Shown here: positions 56,865 through 64,000 of the stretch, piece after piece
How positions within the stretch are numbered: position 1 is the stretch's first letter
How the letters are laid out: the number at the start of each line of letters is the position of its first letter
Origin: Carposina sasakii
Taxonomy: Eukaryota; Arthropoda; Insecta; Lepidoptera; Carposinidae
Assembly: GCA_014607495.2 (NCBI GenBank)
Contig: CP053157.1
Location: forward strand, 9,548,001-9,612,000
DNA length: 64,000 nucleotides
Direction: 5' to 3'
The notes under the pieces: generated by a model
What the model was told of the DNA's origin: nothing
Databases searched by the model: none
Seen by the model: only the letters and a program-made list of their open reading frames with translations
Position numbers and translations under genes: made by a program

Positions 56865-57010
56865 GGGTGTTATTCCACTAGATGACACGATATTTCGTCA
56901 CGTATCGTGGTCGTGTCGTCTAGTGGAAAAACTAGCTATCTAATACATTTTTGCTTACAAATAAGCCATGGTCGTGTCGTTGTCGTAGCCGTGTCGTCTA
57001 GTGGAAAAAA
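56865..57010. repeat. TIR/hairpin element with CCACTAGACGACACG motif
   Basis: TTCCACTAGATGACACGA (56873-56890) and TCGTGTCGTCTAGTGGAA (56911-56928) form a hairpin. A third copy of the right arm, GTGTCGTCTAGTGGAAAA, ends at about 57006. The whole may be a MITE with a duplicated end. Confidence 0.6.
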
Positions 57011-57175
57011 GCCAATTTGCATTGTGTCAATCTTATGTGTGTTACTGCCACTGCGCATGTTACTCGGGAATTTTATAATAAAATTTATAATATAAGAATT
57101 AAATTTATTTTAAAATATAATAATTTTAAGTTAACATGTGTTACTATAACATTTGCTAATATTATCTTACTTCTT

Positions 57176-57527
57176 ACTTAATATTATAAACGCGAAAGTT
57201 TGTGAGTATGGATGGATGGATGTTTGTTACTCTTTCACGTAAAAACGGCTGGGGCGATTTTAATTAAATTTGGTATTGGAGTTTGCTGACACCCTGGATT
57301 AACACATAGGCCTACTTTTTATCCCGGGAAAATATTTTAAGTGACCGACCCCTTTATGGGGAGTCTTCGTGAGTCCCCATAAAAAGTAGGCTATGTATTA
57401 GCCCTACGAAGAATTCTAAATTTAGAAAAGCGTATGCAAGCTACTTTTATCCTGGGAAAATATCCCGGTAATTTGGACTTTTGTTTTTTCTACAGTCCAC
57501 GCGGACGAAGTCGCGGGCGTCCACTAG
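57176..57527 (+). mobile_element. Helitron-like element, type A, with internal insert
   Basis: CTTAATATTATAAACGCGAA...GGATGGATGGATG...CCACGCGGACGAAGTCGCGG...CCACTAG, followed by T. About 100 extra bases (57345-57445) lie between two copies of the CCCGGGAAAATATT block, so part of the module is duplicated. Confidence 0.68.
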
Positions 57528-58066
57528 TCTAATATATATCTACTGCTTGTGCATGAGAGCACACCGGGTGGATATAATATTGTTCTCTCTAACAACTTGA
57601 GATGAACGAACAACGCGATATCTGGACAGACCCTGTATTCATACCGTGTAACCAACGCAAGTTACAAAACGCACACAATCACGTTTGCATCCTTTCCTGA
57701 ATCATAGCTAGAAATAACGGTAAACGCAAATACGACACATGCGTACGTTTATTGCCGTTGTACCTACAACAACAATGTGACTTTCTACATTGATATAAGC
57801 TTTGCTACAGAAGGGAGCATTTCTAAGAATTCATTCATATTTTTATGGATTAAATTCATGTCACACGTATTTGGTGTTGATATTCCTAAAGTCCTTTAAA
57901 CGAATTTCCTGTAATAAATACACGACACATCAATCCAACTGGCATCAAAGGAGAATCGAATTTCGTGGAAACTAACATATTTTCTCTGATAACACATGTC
58001 ACAGAAAGGAAAACCTTTTTGAAATCAATTTAATTCAACACGGACGTATAAGGATATAGGTACAAC
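57528..58066. other. unique DNA, nothing recognised
   Basis: No supported gene or repeat. Confidence 0.4.
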
Positions 58067-58540
58067 AAAAAACCGGCCAAGTGCGAGTCAGACTCGCGCA
58101 CGAAGGGATGGTTCCGTACCTTTGACTAGGTAAACGACAGTAGGCTCACAAATTTCATATTGTAACCTTTTTTTATTTTATGGGATGGGAGCCCCCTTTA
58201 AATATTTACTTTATTTTTAGTATTTGTTGTTATAGCGGCAACAAAAATACATAACTTGTGAAAATTTCAACTGTCTATTACAGCCTGACCCCCTAACATG
58301 ACCACGCATCGTGGAATATCGTATCGTACGATATAGTATCGTCTCTATAGGTATACAAAACTTCAACATGGCGGCTATATTTATCGTTATATTGACAGGT
58401 TAAATGTCGATAAATCGGTTTATCGTAATGTGTTTCGCAGGTCACGCTACTTGGGCTAGTGAAAGACAGACGGACGAACGGACAGCGAAGTCTTGGTAAT
58501 AGGCTCCCGTTTTTACCCTTGGGGTACAGAACCCTAAAAA
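58067..58540 (-). repeat. R3-related repeat
   Basis: The left end AAAAAACCGGCCAAGTGCGA followed by GTCAGACTCGCGC is the reverse complement of the R3 right end. The right end GGGGTACAGAACCCTAAAAA corresponds to the R3 left end (AGGGTTCCGTACC type). The interior differs from 55267-56167, so it is a second subtype. Confidence 0.65.
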
Positions 58541-58920
58541 ATTACGTCTCCATTAGGTGAACAAATAAAACAAGTCTGGCTGGATGTTTGTTATTTATAT
58601 AACACACAGGTAAATATTATGTTCTTCCCCACTTTCTTTTGATGATTTTAAAAATGTCATTCAATCGATACTTTCAGGCACCTTTCTTACTGCGAAACAA
58701 GCAATGTATATCATACAGTAACCTACCTAATGGACCTACTATGTAATATGTTATAATAGCAAGTATCGTATCGATCAATAGATAATATTATCAAAAAGTC
58801 TTTCAGGGACTATAATGACAATACGAGTACAAATAACTTGTAGGGTTTACCTATTCTCCAATGTGTTTACCTAATATAATTTTTAACTTTCAATTTATAA
58901 TATCCTCCGTTTAAAATAAA
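58541..58920. other. unique DNA, nothing recognised
   Basis: No supported gene or repeat. Confidence 0.4.
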
Positions 58921-59084
58921 CTCCGTCCGCGTAGACTGCAGAAAAAACAAAATATCGAAATTATCCGGGATGAAAAAATTTTCCCGGGATAAAAAGTAGC
59001 CTATTTTAAGTGGGACCTGTCCATGTTGGTTCAGCCATTTCTGAGATTAACGTGCACAAACATACAGATATACAGACATACAGA
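58921..59084 (-). mobile_element. Helitron-like element, type B
   Basis: CTCCGTCCGCGTAGACTGCA, TCCCGGGATAAAAAGTAGCC and GGTTCAGCCATTTCTGAGAT are the reverse complements of blocks in 19121-19320. The CTAG end is lost. Confidence 0.62.
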
Positions 59085-59214
59085 TGAAATGGAACATCCC
59101 CGTTTTGGGTTCTCTTGCGTGTATAAAGGCGGCCCATAATATTTTTTTCAATATATTTTCCATGTTAATGTACATAGGTGAAAAACGACAAATTCGATAG
59201 AAAAGGGGAACATA

Positions 59215-59930
59215 GATACATAGCGATTACATATACCTAGGTCTTTCCTTCGATATCAATATGTAAGGAAATAGACAGAAGGATAGCACTCCTGGAAAAA
59301 ATACTGGTCCAATAAAGACGTCTTCAAAAGTAACATTCCAATACACCTCAAAAAGCATGGAAAACACAGTCCCCAGGTCTTCTGTACGGTTGCCAAACCT
59401 GGCCCCTAACTAAAGACGTCATAAGGAAGTTACAGGTATTTCAACGTTCCACTGAAGATCAATGCTGGGTATTAAATTAAAAGATAGAGTGAGATGTTCC
59501 GATATACGAGAAACAACAAAGGTGATGGATGCCAGATGGCGTGCAAACTCAAATGGAAATGGGCCGGCCACCAGAACGACAGACGGACGCTGGAGCGAAC
59601 GTGTCCTCCACTGGTACCCAAGGGATGGGCAAAGACCAAGGGGCAGACCCCGTCTGGTGCGACGATATAGTGCAGGTGGCAGGTCTTGTAGCCCAAAATA
59701 GAACCAAGAGAATGGAGGAGGCCTTTACCCAAATATGGGTCCAATTAAATAAATAAGAATATATAGATTAATAAATTAATAATTGAAATTAAAATATGTA
59801 ATTAAAATGTAAATAATAATCCAAATTTAAATATAAATATAATTAATTAACATACCTAATAATAATTTATTGTAAGTATGCTGTACTAATTGGGAATAAA
59901 TGGCTTTTTATTTATTTATTATTATTTTAT
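59215..59930 (+). pseudogene. LINE reverse transcriptase C-terminus and 3' UTR
   Basis: Successive frames read LGLSFDINM, EIDRRIALLEKIL, LTKDVIRKLQVFQRSTE, MLGIKLKDRVRCSDIRE (from 59462), TDGRWSERVLHWYPRDGQRP and DDIVQVAGL...NRTKRMEEAF (to 59756). These are typical C-terminal RT text of a LINE related to but distinct from the RTE at 48.3 kb. Frameshifts and substitutions make it dead. It is followed by an AT-rich 3' UTR ending GGGAATAAATGGCTTTTTAT and a TTATT tail. Confidence 0.75.
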
Positions 59931-60300
59931 AAGTACAGAAATCGATCCGTTACAATTTTGTTATATGTATAGATATAGAAGAAGATATAGATTTACCTCT
60001 TTATATCCTTCGATTCCATAAATAACACTGCACCTCCTTGATGTCACCTACACTAGAACTAACTCTACCATATAGCAACTAACTGCGTTACAAGCCCATA
60101 TACATTATCACTGGCACAGGAGTTAGCAACTAATCATTATCACTGGCATAAATCGTGTACTTAGATAAGCATTGCACGCTTATCTAGTTTCATTAAACTA
60201 TGAACAGTATGTTGATAGCAGGTATAAAGATACTAGAGAACCTTCAGTTTTCATGTGCTATGGACGGAGCAGGATTTATTTTTGAGAGCATTTTATAGAA
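59931..60300. other. unique DNA, nothing recognised
   Basis: No supported gene or repeat. Confidence 0.4.
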
Positions 60301-60304
60301 CTGA

Positions 60305-60597
60305 CCTGGGGACCAATTCTCGAAAAGTCTCGAGTTGGAACGAAGCCGAAACGGAACCGTTGTAGACGCTTAGAACAAAGCAATAATTACTTTATGGCGA
60401 CGTAATTAGACACATTTCAGCACGAGACCGATATTTGTTTTTATTCAGTCATACTTGCGACCGATGTGTGCCAAAATATACCTTATTACTCAAGACTAAG
60501 TGGTTACTATATATATTATCTTCGCATCGCGTTTCGTTAACGGTTCGTTAGTGGTTGCGTTTCGGCTCAAAAAATTTCACGAATAGCCATTTTCTCC
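60305..60597. repeat. possible MITE with diverged inverted ends
   Basis: GGGGACCAATTCTCGAAAAG...GCCGAAACGGAACCG on the left is imperfectly mirrored by GTTGCGTTTCGGCTC...TTTCACGAATAGCCATT on the right. Match is partial, so the call is tentative. Confidence 0.45.
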
Positions 60598-60683
60598 CGC
60601 TATGCTAAGTAGCTTCAGTAGCTGTAGGATCTCCTTTACGATCCCGTGGTTGTGGCTACCCCATTTCGGGAACATAGCCGTAG
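60598..60683 (-). repeat. R4-family head fragment
   Basis: Reverse complement of CGGCTATGTTCCCGAAATGG, GGTAGCCACAACCACGGGAT and GAGATCCTACAGC. Followed by unique sequence. Confidence 0.6.
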
Positions 60684-60723
60684 TGTAGTATGTTGGGTAG
60701 CAAAAATTATTCGAAGACCGAGG

Positions 60724-60897
60724 TAAAAAGCAATGTACCTTGTATTGAATGAATAGAATATGTATATAGATAGTAATAAATATTGCAATGCCCTTGCAGG
60801 GCGCTACATTGTATATGTTAAGACCTATGTATACCTACTATTACGTAGCAAAGATACTTTGTACCCAATGTAGCACGCAATAAAGAATTTGAATTTG
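60724..60897 (+). repeat. LINE or SINE 3' end with TTTGAA tail
   Basis: Ends GCACGCAATAAAGAATTTGAATTTGAATT, a polyadenylation-like AATAAA followed by (TTTGAA)n, comparable to the tail at 22760-22782. TGCCCTTGCAGGGCGC at about 60800 can form a short hairpin. Parent unknown. Confidence 0.45.
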
Positions 60898-61069
60898 AAT
60901 TACCTATAGTTATAAGCTATGTGTAAAAAGAAGAATATTTATATTAGGTAACTGTAAAATAAATATTTTAAATAGGGTTAAATTTATCTGGCTTCCACAA
61001 TAAAAACTCTCAAACTTTGACAACTTATGGTTAACCCGTAGGAAATATCACCAAACAAGACGCATGCTA
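60898..61069. other. short unique spacer
   Basis: Nothing recognised between the tail at 60897 and the R2 copy. Confidence 0.4.
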
Positions 61070-61546
61070 TACAGGGTGTAAGTGAAAGCCAGGTAAATAT
61101 TGATATGGTGACATCAGACCATGATTCTCAGGCGAAAACAGCTGAAAATCCAAAATATTCCGACTATTTTTTAATTTTTTAACGAAAAAAAATTGTGTAC
61201 TTCGTTTAAGTTGGCCTTAGATAAAAATTTAAAAATCAAAATTTTACCTGTGGATGATTTTAAAAAAAGTTGCGTTCATAAATGTTAAATTTACTGATCA
61301 ACCCCAATGGATAGACACAAGTGATCAAAAAAATAGCAATGTATCACAAAATAGCCAACAATCACAGGTTTGCCCGATACAATGGGTGCGGAAATGCAGA
61401 ATACAATGGGTCAAAAATTGCGGCTAATTAAATAAAAAATGCATTTCCTGCGAATATGCGAATAGTAAGTAACACTGACATAATTCAAAACAATGGTAGG
61501 TACTTGCTCAGTATTTCAGTATTTGCCTGGCTGTCACACACACCGA
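61070..61546 (+). mobile_element. R2-family TIR element (copy 4)
   Basis: TATACAGGGTGTAAGTGAAA...TTTGCCTGGCTGTCACACAC. Interior GACATCAGACCATGATTCTC and ACTGATCAACCCCAATGGAT as in the other copies. The right TIR has decayed (CACCGAAGGC). Confidence 0.77.
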
Positions 61547-62214
61547 AGGCATACATGACCACATTAATAAGGTGTACCTATCATCTCTGGCTGTAGCAGT
61601 ATTTACCAAAAGTATGACTCTTCATATACATATATAGGTAATGTAGGTGAGCAAAGCATTCAATTTTGTCATCACAGCTCGGAGTTGTTGACCCGCCAGC
61701 CTCGTTCCGTGACCCACTTCCCTGACTGTACCTACTCCTATTTCTGAACATGCAGTTTTGCAGTTTCTTCAACGAACGCACTTTGGACCAGAATAGTTAC
61801 AGGAAGGTGTCGCTGGATCTTTTGGAATGACGTAGGGCATAAAATTGCGGTGGAAGATTCTTGTTTACAATATTTTGTCGTAGTCATGTCGACGTAACAT
61901 AGCTATTACATAAAAAAGAGGCTAGGCCCGCTAGAGTCATGAAATTATGGATTGTAACTAAAGATATTTTCACAATAGCTTATGTGGTATTTTAGTTATT
62001 TCATGATATTATGGTAAAAAATAAAAATAATCGTCAAATACCATAGGTAAATCAACAAGCCTATAAAAAGAGCGAAAAATCCTGTTTAGAATATCAGTAG
62101 GAACAAAAATTAATATGATGACTATCGATGTTTGTTGCCGAGCTTTGGCTATATCTATAGTTAGCTATCAAAGTTACTATTTATATGTTTTACTTGGTAC
62201 CTACGACATATGAT
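61547..62214. other. unique DNA, nothing recognised
   Basis: The 66-codon frame at 61581-61781 (minus) has no recognisable family. Confidence 0.4.
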
Positions 62215-62397
62215 CTTAGGGTCGGTTCATATCTGACGGAAATCCGTCGCGTATTTGTCGGTCGCGTAACGTCGGAACATGCAAATATATGACAAAACAT
62301 TCAACCTTTCACACTCAACCGATGATACGTTAGTGCGTTTGCCTCTACATGGAGATACACTCGACGCATCTTCCGTCAGATATGAACCGACCCTAAG
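62215..62397. mobile_element. 183-bp MITE with 27-bp TIRs
   Basis: CTTAGGGTCGGTTCATATCT GACGGAA at the left is the perfect reverse complement of the right end (TTCCGTCAGATATGAACCGA CCCTAAG), and GCG/CGC-rich subterminal text continues the symmetry. If the TIR proper is GGGTCGG, TA lies at both borders. Non-coding. Confidence 0.8.
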
Positions 62398-62437
62398 GCC
62401 TAAGGGATTCTCATTGAGACTAGCTAGGTTAATATGT

Positions 62438-63500
62438 AATAATAATAATAATTGTTTATTGGTACCAAATTACAGACACTAGAAAAAATAGAGGCCCTGT
62501 GGCCTATGCTAGTTACTTATAACTGTGTTACAGGCCACAGTGATCCCCTTAATGTACATATCATTGTGTATACAGGCACTAGAAAATGAAATTAACTTTT
62601 TTAAAATTTTTAAATTATTACATTAGATTAAATTAACTTATTTGCCTAAAAAATAAATAAAAAAATTTATGAGATCAAAAATTTAAAGTAGGTAGGTAAC
62701 ATTAAGGACTTGTTATGAAATTGTCACTGAGCCAAGCATAGATTTTCTTTATTAAATCATGCTTTGTCAATGTTCTCCATTTGTGATAGGTTTTAAAATG
62801 AGTTTTAATTAAATTATACAGACGCGGAGCATTAATGTAGTACTGTCTTTTGGCATACAAGCTGTTGGATACAGGTATATTGATCCTATCAAACCGTTTA
62901 TTAGAAATAGGAAGCAAATGAACCGTTTCGCAATGAAAACGTACCAAACTCCTCAAGACATATAGTTTTCTAACAGTGAGAACATTACATGTAGTATACA
63001 AATCAGTTGTTGGATATCTAAATGGAAGGCGCTTAATTACTTTTAGGAGAGCTCTTTGCGCCCTTTCAACTTTAATCATAAAAGTCTTAGCAGCTCCACC
63101 CCAAGATCCAATACAGTAAACCAAGATACTCTCGGCCGACGCTTTGTATATTTTCATAATAATAGTGTCTGGTACATTGTCCCGAAGGTTTCTTATCCAG
63201 AATGACCCCCAAGTACTTAATCCTATCAACATATTCAAGTGTACCACAGGCACAAGCTGTAACGTTGTTCGGGCTTTTATTGCATGGAAAGGTATGAACT
63301 TTTAGCTTAAGATCACTGCTGGGTTTGGTAGCATTAGTAATATAAAATGATAGGAATTTCGTTTTAGAAATATTCAAGGTTAGTAAGCTGTTCTCTAACC
63401 AGGAAGTAACAGCTTTTATGACTTTTTCTGCAAGATTGAATACTTGTAAAAAAAGATTCCTAAAAAATAGCTTAGGTATCATTTCTAAAGATGATATCAA
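62438..63500 (-). pseudogene. jockey/CR1-type LINE, 5'-truncated, minus strand
   Basis: Minus-strand frames encode the RT C-terminus. 63087-63500 contains WLENSLLTLNISKTKFLSFY and VDRIKYLGVILDKK. 62702-63253 contains YKASAESILVYCIGSWGG and KVERAQRALLKVIKRLPFRY, then a C-terminal region ending at 62702. The two frames overlap by a frameshift near 63150-63250. The catalytic ADD box is missing, so the insertion is 5'-truncated or decayed. The 3' UTR (62464-62700) ends CCAATAAACAATTATTATTA, with an AATAAA signal and (ATT)n tail. Clade assignment is tentative. Confidence 0.8.
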
Positions 63501-64000
63501 TGACTACAGAAAAAAAGTGCAGATAAATTAGGAGTATTTATACAATCTTTATTTGTGAATAAAACTAAAATAGACTTCTCCCCGATACACGTATACCCAA
63601 AATTTCTTTTATAACTGTTCTATTATGAATGTTATTATTTAGAAAGCTCTTTAGCATCAACTTGACCTTTGTTGTGACCATTTTATGGTGCAATAAAGTA
63701 TTTTCTATCCATCTAGAATTAGAATGGGTACATATAATGAATTCTCCAAAATTCAGCTGTCGAAACCAAAACTATAATCGTAAATTTAAAAGACAATATA
63801 AAGCTATTCTATATAAAATACGAGGAAGTTGGTATCTATCCAAGTCCAGACACTTAAGGAGCTAATATTGATTTACTCTGAGACTCCATGGAAAAGTTGG
63901 TATATTAAATTAAATTGCCAAGAAAAGTACATTATCAAACTGTGTTTAATATAAATTGCATGTTTAAAGAGCAAAACAAAGAGATTCGGGGAGGAACCTT
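63501..64000. other. unique DNA at the window end
   Basis: The first part could still be diverged LINE sequence. The 78-codon frame at 63629-63865 has no recognisable family. No gene is called. Confidence 0.4.

Noticed and set aside
1..64000. CRISPR array, operons or bacterial-type regulatory sites
   Set aside because: No regularly spaced repeats and no prokaryotic gene layout; the content is insect nuclear DNA.

Overview
The window looks like AT-rich, gene-poor nuclear DNA of a lepidopteran insect (moth or butterfly). The evidence is repeat content: RTE-clade LINE tails ending in (GAT)n, SINEs carrying the same tail, tRNA-headed SINEs, Helitron-like ends of the form GCGGACGAAGTCGCGGGCGT...CTAG, and many short TIR elements. 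No exon chain of a host protein gene could be supported on either strand. The long readable frames all belong to transposable elements.

Layout. 0-11 kb: mostly unique AT-rich DNA with a hairpin element (540-682), an R1-type TIR element carrying a nested tRNA-SINE (836-1579), a Helitron-like copy (8.3 kb) and a second R1 (10.3 kb). 11.27-13.04 kb: a young, internally deleted Ty3/gypsy LTR element with two nearly identical 121-bp LTRs and an intact 437-codon integrase frame. 14.3-15.2 kb: a decayed LINE. 15.8-16.1 kb: an inverted pair of small TIR elements. 17.9-23.3 kb: an RTE LINE 3' end with target duplication, a SINE inside a Helitron-like end, an inverted R1 pair around another TIR element, and a possible LINE 3' UTR.

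26.7-31.1 kb is the most informative region. A Transib (RAG1-like) DNA transposon of about 3.9 kb with ~355-bp inverted repeats starting CACGGTG and a CGACG target duplication interrupts a GC-rich island. Its transposase keeps the RAG1-type DDE residues and the CxxC/H....H zinc ligands but is split by two frameshifts. A SINE has since inserted in it, and a tRNA-SINE lies just outside its left end.

31-64 kb: further R1 copies (32.5, 37.8, 54.2 kb), a 1.19-kb TA-flanked TIR element (38.2-39.4 kb), R2 elements (43.1, 50.9, 55.1-56.3, 61.1 kb), a chimera of R1 and R2 ends (42.1 kb), Helitron-like copies, and LINE fragments at 44.5, 48.1-48.6, 59.2-59.9 and 62.4-63.5 kb. R1 to R5 are my own names for repeat families seen more than once here.

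There is no operon-like or cooperating host gene set. What links the parts is mobilisation: RTE LINE tails shared with SINEs, and one TIR type (TACAGGRTGT) shared by R1, R2 and their chimera. The best leads are the RAG1-like Transib, the integrase-only LTR element and the R1/R2 chimera.
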